Source of the DNA: Bidens hawaiensis
Taxonomy: Eukaryota; Streptophyta; Magnoliopsida; Asterales; Asteraceae
Reading direction: 5' to 3'
DNA length: 64,000 bases
Assembly (NCBI GenBank): GCA_021521415.1
Contig: JAIQDT010000225.1
Coordinates: forward strand, 1,178,001 to 1,242,000
This document shows, piece by piece, positions 1 through 12,458 of the stretch. A program made the translations under genes and the position numbers. The notes under the pieces are model-generated. The model ran no database searches. It was not told the DNA's origin and saw only the letters and a list, made by a program, of their open reading frames with translations. Numbering within the stretch: the first letter of the stretch is position 1; the number at the start of each line of letters is the position of its first letter.

Positions 1-2389
1 GACAAGGAGAAAATCATCACCAACATTCTTGTAAAAGAGAGTATAGTCCATAGTTCCTCGTTTGAAGCCATTATCGGTAAGATGGTCAGCAAGTGTACCA
101 AGCTCCCGAGGCTTGGTGTAGACCATAAAGAGCCTTGTTTTAATCAGTAAACTCGGTCTGGATAATATGGATCTTCAAAACCAAGAGGCTGCAATACAAA
201 TACTTCTTCATGAAGTTCCCCATTGAGAAACTCACTCTTGCCATCCATTTGATAAACCATAATATTCTTGAAAGCTGCATAGGCCAAAAATATTCGTATG
301 CTTCCAATCGAGCAACTGGAGCATATATTTTCGTGTAATCTATGCCTTCTTGCGGATGAAAGCCTTGAACAACCAAAAGTGCTTTGTTTCTGTCGATAAC
401 CCCACGATCAACTTTCTAGCACTTAAATACCCATTTTGTTGGAATTGGCTTTTTAACTCTAACGGGCTTGTCAATGAGATCCCAAACACCCAGTCGATGA
501 AACTATTGCAACTCTTCTTGCATTGCTTCCACCCATGATGGATCCTCAAGTGCCATACGAACACTCGTTGGTTCCATTTGAGATAAAAAAAACAAATGTA
601 TTTTGCGAGATTCATGATTCCCAATTAGTGCATATCGGCATACGCACACAATACATTAGCATCACTTGAAGTAGAAATCTAATGACGTATTTGCACACCC
701 ACATAAAGATCACAAATGATGTTGTCCTGAGGATGCTAAGAATGAATCCGAAGGATCGGATTCTCAGGCACAACAATATTATCAGTTAAATTAGTCAAAT
801 TCTCTTCAACATCATGAGACGATTCACCAATCTCATGACTTTCTGGAAATGAAGCTGAAGAGGAATGACAAAATGACCATCATCTAACGAGATAGAGTTC
901 ACATCAGATGTATCAGGAAGATCATCTTGTGGAACATCATCATAATTAGTACCATAAGACCTTGGAGGTTGAAATTGATCCTCGAAGTAAGCACGTACCA
1001 AATCTTCATCTGGTTGATCAACTATTGGAGTAAATGAGTTAAATAGACTTTCATAGTCAAACATCCAATTAGGCCCTTTGCCAGCAAGAGGTGTGGTGTG
1101 TCCTTGACAATCGACATGGTACCACTTTTCAACACAACCCAAAGTAAATTTAAATACTAGTTTCTTAGGTGATGCATACCCCAAGAAATAACCTTCAATT
1201 GCTTTTTCTTCAAATCCGTATCTTTCTTCAACATAGTACAAGGACACCCAAATGGCTCTAGTTATTTTAAACTGGGCTTTCTTTTGTTCAAAAGCTCATA
1301 ACTTGTCCTTTGTAGCTTCTTCACAGTTAGAACACGATTAAGTGTGTAACAAGCATTATTCACAACCTCATTCCAGAATTGAACGGGAAGCTTACAATCT
1401 GCCACCATAGTTCGTGCAACTTAAATCAGTGTTCGGTTCTTTCTTTCAGCAACACCATTCTGTTGAGGTACATATGGAGCAATGTATTCTCGATGAATTC
1501 CTTTCTAAATGCAAAAGAAATCCAATACAGTGTTTTTGAAGTCCATACCATTATCACTTCGAATACGTCTCACTTTGTGTTTAGACAATGATTCGATCTT
1601 TGTGATTAGATTTTGAACAAGTATAGGCGTTTGATCTTTCGAACTCATAAATAAAACCCATGAATACCTTGAATAGTCATCAGTAACAACTAGAAAATAC
1701 CAATCTCCAGCAATACTCGCACGATTCACAGGACCAAACAAGTTCATATGAAGTCGTTCCAAAGGAGTATCAATGGTATTAATTAACTTAGATGGGTGTG
1801 ACTTCCTTTTTTGTTTGCCCTTTTTGCATGCAACACAGTGATCGGTCAGTTTGAAGTGTTTCAAAGAAACCCTATCAACCAAATCATTCGTCATAAGATA
1901 GTTCATCTTTCTGACATGAATGTGACTCATACGTATCTGCCACATAATCGAGTCTTTCTCAGTTGCCTTATAGACAAAACACGTTTCAACATAAGTAGTT
2001 ACCTTAGAAGTCATATTTAGAACATAAATATCATTTGATCGAGTAGATCGCATAACAACCATATCTTCAGGAATGACATATCTTGGTTTAAGTATTATGC
2101 ATTCCTTATCATTAAATATTGTGGTATACTTCTTATCACAAATTTGTGACACGCTCAAAAAATTGTGATCCACTTTGTCGCAACAATTAACCTTCTCAAA
2201 GGTGATACAACCATTTGAAACATCTCCTTCTTTTGTAATCATTCCGCCTGAATTACCCGCAAAAGGTACATACCCTCCTTGAATATTTTTGACATTTGAT
2301 AAGAGGTTAATGTTGCTGGTAATATGACGAGAGCATCCAGTATCCATAATCCAATATTCACCAGATATAGTCTTGGATGAACTCTGCAC
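1..2389 (-). pseudogene. CopA pol remnant (protease, integrase, reverse transcriptase)
   Basis: Decayed Ty1/Copia pol read right to left. From 2389 down, one open frame of 294 codons carries the aspartic-protease motif (MDTGCSRH, near 2340), the pre-integrase zinc region ending CVACKKGK, and the first integrase catalytic blocks HMNLFGPV and RSDNG. Frame 795-1247 is the integrase C-terminal region. Frames at 140-376 and 1-139 hold reverse-transcriptase pieces (VQGFHPQEGIDY, then a KALYGLHQA-like block). Several stops and shifts separate these pieces, and the window edge cuts the element, so RNase H and the 3' LTR are not seen. The layout matches CopB at 5546-17958, which suggests the same broad lineage. 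Dead copy. Confidence 0.85.
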
Positions 2390-2410
2390 ACCGATGAAAA
2401 ATGTTTAGTT
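2384..2410 (-). promoter_or_regulatory. candidate 3' splice site between CopA gag and pol
   Basis: On the minus strand the gag frame ends in TAA (2405-2407) inside CTAAAC, a branch-point-like motif. A T-rich run follows, then GTGCAG ending at 2384, directly before the protease frame. CopB has the same order and spacing at 9086-9109. Inferred function: acceptor for a spliced RNA that joins gag to pol. No donor was established. Confidence 0.4.
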
Positions 2411-5400
2411 CAAAAAGGCTGCCCAGGCCTCAGTCTTAGGCACCTCTTTAGTTTCACTTGAAGTTTTAATGTTGAGTGAATCCAAATGCGGCTTAGCTGC
2501 TGGTGAATAAGTCATAGGTCATTTCGACTTCCATCTCAAATATGCAGCTTGAACTACATTCGTGTTCACATTCTTGCAAATTGGTTTTAAATTACTCAAA
2601 TTTTCCCTAACATGAATCACTTTGCGAGGATTCACATCTGAAAATAAAATGTGAGTTTCATCATTACTAGGCAAACTTCTTTTCAAAATCTCCTTAATCA
2701 CAGGAACGGGTTTGGTTTGTTTCTTGGTAAATGGATGAAGATTCTGTGATTTCTTCAGTCCACAATTTCGGACAACATGACCTTATTCACCACAAAGAAA
2801 ACATGTTCTCATGTCAACACGCTCACGTTGTGGTTTGGTAGAAACTTTTGCAACCGAAGGTTAATGAAAAACACCAGAAATGGAACCTTTGTCCAAATCA
2901 TCAAATGTAACAGACTTCTTTTTCATGTAAAAATCAAGATTTGAACAATTTGAAAAACTCTGTAAAGTGTCAGTTCCATTGATTTAACAAATTGAACTTT
3001 CTTAGTAGATTTTAATAATTGTTTGGCTTTTATCAAGGGATCTGTTGTATTTGATGTTTTGGAATTAACAAGCTCATGTTCAAGATCTTGTATCATGGAA
3101 GTTTCATTTTGAAAAACGCTTTCTATCAATTCAGGCTTGATAAGATTGAGCGAAATGTCTTTCTTAGTGAACACTTTGCTGATGCCTTTCAATTTAAACA
3201 CTCGACCAGTGGTTGACTTAGGAGGAACAGTATTAACGAAACGCATCAAATCCTATCAGAAATCTTTGGTTTTCTGATTTCTTAGCCTTAACCTTAACAT
3301 ATTTTTCCTTTTTCACGTTAGATGCATTTGAACCATACACAGCCTCCTCAAATTCATGAGTTTCACATTTTATGTGATTTGAACTTGGAATGTTCTGGTT
3401 TTAATGTACAACTTCAGCTTCAATTACATCCTCAATGATTACCTTATCAACATTTTCAACAAAGACCTTGTTACTTTGAATATGAGGTTTTTAAGTTGAA
3501 GGTTGAGCATCAACATTGTCATTTTTAACCAAATTAGGTTTTTCTTCAACAATAACTGGTTCAATAACAATTCCCTCCTTTCTCGCAAACGGATTTGGAG
3601 TATAATCATTATGAAACGGTGGTAGAACTTCAACAAAGCCCACACCTTTCTTTGAATCCTTTTGTTTACCAGACACCTTGATGATTTCATTTAACAAAAG
3701 CGAATAATTTTGAAACTTGCCTAATTTTCTTTTCAAATCAAGAACCTCATTTTCAAGTTCAGTTATCTTAGTTCTATGTTTAAGAATCTCTAGAAATTGT
3801 TGATCATTAATGGTCATTTTTACTAACAATTCAGCTTTCAAATCATGGTTACTTATAGACAGAGTTTCTATTTTCTCCCTAGACCTCATTTTTTATTCTA
3901 GTGATTCTCTATATGTATCCTGGATTGAAGCAATTTCTTTTATTTGTAAATCATTATTCTCTTTAAACGAATCAATTCTAGGCTTAACAGTTTCACATAC
4001 ATAACAAGGCACATTTTTCAGGTAATTTAAAAGAAGAAGAACTAACCTCGTCAATCTTAGCCATGCATGCAAAAGAAGTTGGTTGCATATGACAAGAATA
4101 ATCAGAATCTGATTCTGTCTCATTGTCAGAAGACAGTTCGTTCCCACTAGCATCTTAAAAACTTTCAGTCAAATCGAACATTGCCAGATATGCTTGATTA
4201 TTATTACACATCAGTCTTTGAGTCCAATCAGTTCCTTCAGCAGATAGAAGAGCTTGTGATCCTGAGCTTTAGAAGAATTACCACCAGAAGACTTTTCAGG
4301 AGACTCATTAAACTTCTTTCCAGAACTTCTGTCTTGATTTCGAGGTCCATTGTACTCCTTCTTCGGCTTATCACATTCTTTGGCAAAATGACCAAACTCT
4401 TGACAATTGTAACATTTTACCTTTAATTTGTCAAATCCAACTCGCTTGTTCAGAGATGGTAAGTTTTTACCAGTTTGTTGCATAAACTTTTTAACCTTTC
4501 AAACAATGATAGCCATATTCCATTTGAGATCCATTAGCTCCAAATCATCTGGATCAATTTGGTCATAGTCTTCATCAGTCAACTCACTTGTAGCAATCTT
4601 ACTACCCACCAAATTTTCATATGATGTCATGAATGCACAAAGAAAAGCAAAATTCTGTTCAGCTTCCTTCATTTTAACATTTGGTGGTGCAGTGAAGCTA
4701 TTGGTAGTAGCTGATCCCCCAGAATTTCCATTAAGCCATGAAAATACATTAGGATCACTATAGGCAGATGATCTCTCTTGTGCACTTTTAGTAAGATATG
4801 CAGTAATTGGAGTTGTAGAACTACTCAAAGGCAGACAACCTCCATAAAGAGTTGGATATTGAGTTTCTTTTGAAGACTTCTGACATTTCAGATCATATTC
4901 TCGATCTTCCACTTTCCGCAAGAATTCAATGGCTGTAAGATCTTCATTCTTAAAATAATTGTTTTCTTTCAACACCATTAAAAAGATTGAATATGAACTC
5001 GGTAAAGCATTCTTTACTGTATCAATCTTATCAGATTCACTTGGTTCCATTGTCAACTTGTTCATTTCAGCTATCAAATGTTTAAATCTAGTGAGCATCT
5101 CTTCAACAGTTTCACCTTTTAATAAATTAAAGTTTCTAAATTGAAACTTCAACATCACTTTCTTGTTTTCTTCCGTATTTCCCATGGTTCTCATCTTGAT
5201 GTGTTGAAACAATGATGCACATATCTTAATACTCCCTACTTGATGAAAGATGTTATCAGGTAATGCCATAGTCAAAGTAGAGGATGCTTTAGTTTCAATC
5301 TCTAAAGCTTTCTATTCCTCTCGCGAGTATTGAGAAAAAGCTTTTGGAGTAAAACCCGTAGTTTCACTTCCAATCATAGGAACTGTGTATACATCATCAA

Positions 5401-5545
5401 GTCATCGAGAACAGTCAGGATGCACAGAACCAAGATGTACTCGAAAACGTGGTTCCCATTTAGCAAAATCACTAAATTTCAACAGACGAGTACATTTCGA
5501 ATGGGATCCAATTTCAGCATCAAGATGTAACATTTGCTGCATTAC
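2405..5545 (-). pseudogene. CopA gag remnant
   Basis: Capsid/nucleocapsid gene of a Ty1/Copia element on the minus strand. The start codon lies at 17997-17999, on the far side of the CopB insertion. Codons read in frame from there into 5545 once the insert and one ATTAC copy are ignored. Frame 4499-5275 holds the UBN2-type capsid core. Frame 4211-4483 holds a good CCHC knuckle (CYNCQEFGHFAKEC). Frame 3491-3889 is a charged coiled coil. A second knuckle near 2770-2810 contains an in-frame TAA. Other stops fall near 5309 and 5418. The overall plan (capsid, knuckle, coiled coil, second knuckle) matches CopB gag. Confidence 0.85.
5541..5545. repeat. target-site duplication ATTAC, left copy
   Basis: ATTAC sits directly before the 5' LTR and is repeated directly after the 3' LTR at 17959-17963. 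This marks CopB as one intact insertion. Confidence 0.95.
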
Positions 5546-5623
5546 TGTTGGTGCATAGTGTCAGTAGTTCATAATCTAGTGTCTGTAATCGAGTCTGTAA
5601 TGTTTAATTATGTTTTGTATGTT

Positions 5624-5719
5624 TAAGCGAAGTTACTGACAAGTTCGCTTAACAGGAGAACTTGTTAGTCAAGCGAAGTTATGGACAACTTCGCCTGAAC
5701 ATGCCAGGCGAAGTTGTCG
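5624..5719 (+). promoter_or_regulatory. inverted-repeat motif cluster in the CopB LTR
   Basis: Two hairpin-forming units (5624-5652 and 5671-5696) of type GCGAAGTT-N6-8-AACTTCGC, plus a half unit at 5707-5719, all just upstream of the TATA box. Probably a protein-binding or RNA-structure element; the function is inferred only. Confidence 0.6.
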
Positions 5720-5721
5720 TG

Positions 5722-5731
5722 TATTTATATA
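5722..5731 (+). promoter_or_regulatory. TATA box of the CopB 5' LTR
   Basis: TATTTATATA, three bases after the last inverted-repeat half unit. Expected to start the genomic RNA about 30 bp downstream. Same sequence at 17703-17712 in the 3' LTR. Confidence 0.6.
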
Positions 5732-5979
5732 CCAGCTTACGGCTTGGTTTGAGTGAGTCGTTTAAGTTCGTGTCAGTGGTTCGAGTTCATTGTAACGTGA
5801 GGACGAGAGTCTGTAACAGTGATATTACGTCACGTGTTTGAGTTATAATATATATAACGTGTGTTCGGTTATTCATGTGTTTGTTTGGTTTGTGTTCTAT
5901 ACTCGTAACGATCTACGCAGGGATTCCGCACCTGAGTAGACCGATATATCTCGTGCGATCCGTCCGGGGAACCTTCAAT

Positions 5980-5991
5980 TGGTATCATAGC
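5980..5991 (+). other. CopB primer-binding site
   Basis: TGGTATCATAGC two bases after the LTR end. It matches the complement of initiator-Met tRNA 3' end (usual TGGTATCAGAGC) at 11 of 12 positions. Confidence 0.85.
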
Positions 5992-6176
5992 ATTTGCTCG
6001 ATTGTGTGGTTCGGGATATTCACGCGGGTATAGAATTCGTCCTGTTTCGACTATTCGCGGGACGTGTTTTATGTGTTTTTGAGTCAATCTTACCTCCTAC
6101 CATCGTGTTCAAACCTTTGCACCGTCAAAAACCTCGTAAAATCCAGATTTTAGATCTGCAAAAACGTCCGTGTTCA

Positions 6177-6415
6177 TCAGGCGAAGTTGCCGTCAGGATA
6201 CGTAGGGTTTCGGTGAAGATATAAGGTTAAGCGAAGTTATCCACAACTTCGCCTACCTTCTCAAGTTCGCCTTACTCAGCGAAGTTCTCTACAACTCCGC
6301 CTATCTCCTAAGTTCGCTTACCTTAAGCGAAGTTAATCATCAGCGAAGTTCTTCAGCGAAGTTAATCAGCGGCGAAGTTAAGGCTTAAGTGAAGTTATCC
6401 GTAACTTCGCCTACA
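6177..6415 (+). repeat. GCGAAGTT inverted-repeat array in the CopB leader
   Basis: About ten copies of GCGAAGTT or its reverse complement AACTTCGC in 240 bp, several arranged as short hairpins (for example 6231-6255 and 6389-6412). It lies in the transcribed leader just before gag. Candidate packaging, dimerization or translation-control structure; the function is inferred. Confidence 0.7.
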
Positions 6416-6468
6416 GTACTTTTCAGAAAATTTTTTGATTTTTTCGGGTTTCTTACTTTTCGGGAAAA

Positions 6469-9089
6469 ATGTCGTCGATTAACATCTCTGAGTTAGTGAA
6501 GATGGAAGTTGAAGCAGGGTCAGCTACTAAGGCCCCAAGGTTGCTGAAGGGAACCGATTTCGTTGCATGGAAGGATCGGTTCATACAATATGTCAAGTAC
6601 CAGGATGCGAAGATGTGGGTATGCATCCCGGATGGTTATATTCCACCAGTTATGGAGTATGAAAGTCGTGATCAAATCAAAAATATAGCAAAATGGAAGT
6701 AGAAGAGAAAAAGATGTATGAGGCCGAGAGCAAGGCTCATGCTGCTATTACTATGGCTCTTCCACAAGAGATCCTTCATACGTTTAGAAAGTACACGTCA
6801 GCAAGAGAGCTTTGGGAAGCTCTTGAGAACAGATTTGAAGGGAATGTAGGAATCCGTGCTTCAAAGATAAAATTGCTCAAAACCCAGTTCTCAGTCTTCA
6901 AGTATTTGAAGAATGAATCTTTAGATGATATTATCACTCGATATTACCATCTGATGACTGAATTGAGCAACTATTCAATTTCCTACCGAGAAGAAGAAAT
7001 AGTTGAGAAGCTTCTAGATGCTCTCCCACCAAAATGGGAGATGTACACTGTGCTGATGAGGGAAGACAAAGACTTTCCCACATATGATCTAGAAACGGCA
7101 GTCAACAAGCTCAGAACCTTTGAGCTTAACATGGTCAGAAAAGAGACACCTACGGATCAGGTTCAAGATCCAGGTATGTATGGAGCTAAAATCAACACTA
7201 GCCCAGGATCGAAGACTGAATCTGCTGCCTACTTCTCGAAGGGAGAGTCGGGCGCAAACTCATCACCTGAGGGTCATGTGTCAGTCAACACAAATGGTGA
7301 TGTTTGCTATGTAGCAGGTGGATCGAGTGGTTCTCAACCCCAGGTAAGCAAGAGTTGTTGCTCTCCAAGTATTCCCAGCAACAACTACTCTAAGATGCCT
7401 ATGAGTGTCAAGTCTGCTGAAGAGCAGTTTGGTCTCTATGCTTCTTTTATTGCTTCCTACGAGAACTACATTCAAGGGAAGGTTGTTGATCCAGCTATGT
7501 TGGATGAAGACTATGACCAGATTGATGCTGATGATCTGGAGGAAATGGATCTGCAATGGCTGATGGCCATGATTGTAAGAAGAGTGAAGCGTTTTATGAG
7601 GAAGACCGGGAGAAAGTTTGTCGGTGGAAAGCCAGGGTTTGACAAGACGAAGGTGAGATGCTACAATTGTCAGCAAAACGGTCACTTTGCTAAGGAATGC
7701 AGGAATGAGCGTGTGGAACGAAGTAAGGGCAGGTCTACACAGCAAAGTGGGGGTTCTAAAGATTATAGAGCAATGATGTCCAGAGAAGATGGTGAATACA
7801 ACTGGAACCTGCTTTCTAAAGAAACTTTTGAGCAGGCAAATTTCGCGAAGGTTGAAACTGAAGAAAATGAGAAGGCTACCGGAGAAGAAAAAGCTCTTAT
7901 GGCAGATGTTAAAGACCAGCTCTCCGAGGTATGTTCTAAATCTACATGCTCTAAATGTGAAAACTTGTCTGAGCAATTAGCAACTATAACCGATCAGTAT
8001 GTTAGGTTGGATGCTGAATTTAAAACCCTAAAAGAAGATCATCATTTTACAAAAGCAAGAGAAAATAGCTATAAAGTCAAAATAAAAGCTTGTGAAAAAG
8101 ATGTTAAAAGCCTAAAAACAAAACTTGCTGAAAAAATTGAAGTGATTGATTTAAGCTATGAAGTTTTGGAGGAAAAAACCAAACTAATTGCTGATAGAGA
8201 AAAACAGATTGCTGATCACCAGGTAAAAGTGGTGGAACTGAATAGAAAACTAGAGCAGTTCAGAAATTCTTCTGCTATTCTTGATCACCTTGTTAGTGAT
8301 CAAGGTTCCTCTGCTAAGAGAGGAGGAATCGGTTATCATGAGGTTCCACCACCTTATAATCACAATTACACTTTTAACCCTAGTGTTTAGAAATATGTTG
8401 ATTTTGAGGTTGCTCAGACAGTACCAGTTAAAATAACTTGTAAAGAACCAAATGTTAGTGGAGGCGAAACAAGTTCGCCTGTTTCAAGTGTTAAAATTTC
8501 TGATCCAAGTCCAGTCTCATCGGATTCGGATAAGTCATCCGAGTCTGGTAAGGCAAAAGATGAGGTGGTATTACCCAATGGTGGAGAGAAAGATAAGACG
8601 AATAAAAAGAGTACTCCACTAAACCCGTACGTCCCACCATATGTGAGACGAACGGGTGGTAATAAAGCCTCGACATCTACAACACCGGTTGATAAAAAGG
8701 TTGTGCATAGGTGTTGTTTTAGGTGTAATCAATTAGGGCAACTAGTTGCAGATTGCCCTCTGAAGCAGCGATTCAGAGGTGTAAGGCCTACTAAAACTGA
8801 GAATAAGCCTAATTGTAATTATCATGCTGCTAAAAATGAAAACCATTTAAAATTCAAAAATGTGACTAATTCAGGTTTTCATAGAAACAAATCTCAGTTT
8901 TACACTGCTAATAACCAAACTACAAACTATAATTCTTTCAATTCACTAAGGTTTGGTAGGCCTCACAATCAATCTACAAGGAGGTATCCTAGTAGGACTT
9001 ATAGGAATTATCAAGATACTAACTTTGGAAAGCCAAAGTTTGGGATGTATAGATCCAAGACCAATTGGTCTTGGGTCCCTAAATTCTAA
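6469..9089 (+). pseudogene. CopB gag (capsid, two knuckles, coiled coil), broken
   Basis: Structural protein that packages the element RNA into particles. The start at 6469 opens with MSSINISELVKMEVEAG; the frame is lost near 6690 and resumes in another frame at 6693. The second frame has the UBN2 capsid core, a good CCHC knuckle at 7659-7700 (CYNCQQNGHFAKEC), an acidic linker and a coiled coil (about 7930-8260). An in-frame TAG at 8388-8390 interrupts it, after which the frame stays open to TAA at 9087-9089. A second knuckle at 8709-8750 has Gln where His should be. Total about 870 codons, long for Copia gag but usual for Sirevirus-like elements. Confidence 0.88.
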
Positions 9090-9110
9090 TCTTTTGCTTT
9101 ATTGTGCAGG
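9086..9110 (+). promoter_or_regulatory. candidate 3' splice site between CopB gag and pol
   Basis: CTAATC overlaps the gag stop, followed by a T-rich run and GTGCAG|G ending at 9109, directly before protease. CopA has the equivalent signal with the same spacing (20 versus 21 nt from stop to CAG). Splicing here could remove the gag stop and fuse gag to pol. No donor confirmed. Confidence 0.45.
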
Positions 9111-12100
9111 AACAGTTGAACAGGGCTGCCAACAATCTTTGGGTTGTAGAGTGGCTGTTCCCGGCACATGACGGGTAACAAATACTTGTTACACGATTTG
9201 AAACCTGTTCAAGGAGGGAGAGTGAGCTTTGCCGGTGAAAGTGGTGGCAAGATTACTGGAATGGGAACGGAAAAATGACTTTGGAGAAGGTTAACTTTGT
9301 AGAAGAATTGAAGCACAATCTGCTGAGTGTGTCGCAGATCTGTGATAAGGAGTACACCGTTCATTTTACAAAAAATGAGGCGATTGTGTTGAAACCTGGT
9401 TTTCAGATACCAGAGGAGTGGATTGTGATGAAGGCTCCACGTGAAAGAAATACATATATTATGGATATGAGATCAACTGAAATGGCCACGGCAGAATCAT
9501 GCCTTATGACAAAAGCGAGTGAATCAGAGTCCGAATTGTGGCATAGGAGAATGGGGCACATTCATCTTCGGGAGATGAACCACATTGTCAGGAATGGACT
9601 TGTGCTGGGCGTTCCCTTGAAGAATTTCAATTTTGAAGATAAATGTATAGCGTGCAAGAAGGGAAAGCAGCACAAGAAATCCCATCTCACCAAGAAAGTC
9701 AATTCAATTGCCAGTACCCTAGAATTGCTTCACATGGATCTCTTCGGTCCCGTGAATGCAAAAAGTCTTGGAGGTACTTCTTATTGCTTGGTGATCACTG
9801 ATGACTACTCACGATATTCGTGGGTGTATTTCCTGAAATCAAAAGACGAAACGGCTCAGATGGTGAAGAATTTGATTACCAAAGTTGAGAACATTATGGA
9901 TAAAAGGGTTAAGTTCATCAGGAGTGACAATGGAACGGAGTTCAAGAATTTTGAGATGGAGATCTTCTGCCTTTAGAGAGGGATTGAACACCAATACAGC
10001 GCTCCGTATACACCGCAACAGAATGGAGTGGCTGAAAGGAAGAACAGAACATTAATTGAAGGAGCCAGAACAATGCTGGCTGATTCAAAGCTTCCTGTGG
10101 TGTTTTGGGCTGAAGCTGTTGCTACAGCCTGTTATGTTCTGAATAGAGTCTTAACTGTTAAAAGACTTGGTAAAACGTGTTATGAGCTTATGCATGGGAG
10201 AAAGTCCAACTTGAGTGGTCTTGAACCATTCCGGTCCCCTTGTTCGATTTTGAAGACAAATTCTAAATTTGGTGAAGTAGCCGATGAAGGAATCTTAGTC
10301 GGTTATGTTGTTGGGACTCCCAACAGACGTGTCTTTAATACATCGACCAGCAAGGTTGAGGTGGTGTGTAACACCGATATCACAAGTTACCAACCACCAA
10401 AACCAAGCAACGGACCTGCTGAGTTTTTCGACTATGTTAAACTTTTTAAGTCTTTTAACATACCGTATTTGGATATTGCTGAAGAAGAAGAGAGAGTTGC
10501 TACGAAGATGATCCTTGATGAGGAAGAAAACCTATTGCAAAGACAGCTGATCGATAAATGTCAACCTTCCTCATCAAATGCTGTCGATACCCCTGCTGCC
10601 TCGACTGAAGAAGAATTTTTCAATCCATTTCACTCTCAGCATGAAACAACCATTGACGAGCTCTCTTCTAACTTGGAAGACAATTTGCATGTTGGTTCTG
10701 TTCCGACCACGAGAATTCATAAAGATCACCCTTTGGAGAATGTGATTGGTGTGTTTCCTCCGGTGTACAAACAAGACGTAGCTTGAATGAGCACACCTGT
10801 GTTTACACAAGCATCAAGGAGACAGGGATAATCAACGAATGCATGTACACCTGCTTTATCAGCCAGATTGAACCGAAGAATTATCAAATGGCTCTCAAGG
10901 ACAGCTCGTGGGTCGAAGCTATGCAAGAAGACTTGGTTCAATTCAAGAAAATGGAAGTTTGGACTTTGGTTGAAAACCGAAGCATGTGCATGCGATAGGC
11001 ACAAAATGGGTGTTTAAGTGCAAGAGAGATGAGAAAGGGATTATCATAAGAAACAAGGCGAGGCTAGTCGTTAAAGGTTTTAATCAACAAGAGGGGATTG
11101 ATTATAATGAAGTGTTCGCTCCTGTCGCAAGGTTGGAAGCCATTAGATTGTTTTTGGCATTCGCTGCTTATAAGAAGATGAAGGTATTTCAGTTGGATGT
11201 GAAGAGTGCGTTTCTTAATGGGAAAGTTGATGAGGTAGTGTATGTTGAGCAACCTCCGGGTTTTCCTGACCCAGACTTTCCTGATCACGTGTACAAGTTA
11301 AGCAAGGCATTGTATGGACTACATCAGGCACCTCGTGCCTGGTATTCAACTTTATCAGATTACTTGCTTGAAAATGGGTTTGAAAGAGGGAAAATAGATA
11401 GCACATTGTTCTTCAAGAGAGATGGAAGCGACTTCCTGCTGGTGCAAGTCTACGTGGATGACATTATCTTTGCTGCATCTAAAGTCTCCATGTGTCAGGA
11501 GTTTGAGGCCGTCATGAAGAAAAGGTTTGAAATGAGTGCTATGGGTGAACTAACTTTCTTTTTAGGATTGCAGGTTGATCAGAAGAAGGATGGGATGTTC
11601 ATTCATCAGACCAAGTATGTCCATGATGTGCTCAAACGCTTCAAGATGGAGGACAGCACTCCATTCAACACTCCAATCTGCGTCAATCACAAATTGGGTG
11701 CTGAGTCAGACGGTGATGCAGATGTGGACCCAACTCAATATCGGGCTATTATAGGTTCTTTAATGTACTTAACTGCTTCTAGGCCTGATATAATGTTTGC
11801 TGTTTGTCTTTGTGCACGTTTTCAGGCAAACCCAAAGGAATCTCACATGAAGGGTGTGAAGAGGATCTTGCGGTATCTCAAGGGCAAACCGAAGCTGGGG
11901 TTGTGGTACCCGAGAGGAGGAGACTTGGAGCTAGTCGCTTACACAGATTCTGATTATGGAGGGTGCAATCAGAGTCGGAAGTCAACAACTGGAGGATGTC
12001 AGTTTCTTGGTGGCAGATTGGTGTCGTGGCAATGCAAGAAACAGACTTCGGTCGCAATCTCAACCTGTGAAGCAGAATACATGGCAGCATCCAACTGCTG

Positions 12101-12398
12101 CTCCCAGGTTCTTTGGATTCAACAACAGTTGCGCGACTATGGTCTGAATTTCTTACTTACATCTATTTGCATTGATAACACAGCTGCTATCTCAGTAACT
12201 AACAATCCCGTGAAGCACAGTAAAACTAAACATATTGACATACGTCATCATTTTATACGGGATTGTGCTGAGAAGAAACTTATTGTGCTTGAAAAGGTGG
12301 ATACGCTTGATAATTTCGCTGATCTTTATACTAAAGCGTTTGACAAAACAAGATTTCAAAACCTTATCGAGCTGAATGGGATGATCAATCCCGAGTAA
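9110..12398 (+). pseudogene. CopB pol (protease, integrase, RT, RNase H), broken
   Basis: Copia-order polyprotein. Protease: the active-site region near 9150 is frameshifted exactly at the catalytic Asp codon, and a second shift lies near 9270. Integrase (9275-10786): zinc region H..H..CIACKKGK, then catalytic HMDLFGPV, RSDNGTEF and QNGVAERKN; a TAG at 9974-9976 lies just before the third block. Frame shifts occur near 10750 and 10977. Reverse transcriptase/RNase H (10986-12398) is open for 470 codons with the YVDD catalytic box (about 11450), AYTDSDYGG, STCEAEYMA and TKHIDIRHHF. Catalytic residues of RT, RNase H and integrase are otherwise present. Cannot make a full polyprotein. Confidence 0.92.
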
Positions 12399-12416
12399 CC
12401 ATGCTTTTCATATTAT

Positions 12417-12420
<4 letters not shown>

Positions 12421-12447
<27 letters not shown>
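12421..12447 (+). repeat. 27-base poly(A) tract after CopB pol
   Basis: Uninterrupted A27 beginning 22 bases after the pol stop at 12398. It marks the start of the 2.1-kb non-coding spacer before the third gene. Shorter homopolymers follow (T run near 12737, A run near 13182). Confidence 0.9.
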
Positions 12448-12458
12448 CGTCACTAGCG

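Larger units (their letters stand above)
5546..5977 (+). repeat. CopB 5' LTR
   Basis: 432 bp, TG...CA ends. It matches 17527-17958 except for four substitutions (near 5656, 5861, 5875 and 5913). It carries two inverted GCGAAGTT/AACTTCGC units and a TATA box at 5722. Confidence 0.97.

Noticed and set aside
7341..7346. Strong splice donor-like CAG|GTAAGC in CopB gag
   Set aside because: Position inside gag is possible for a donor, but CopA offers no matching site, so I did not pair it with the 9109 acceptor.
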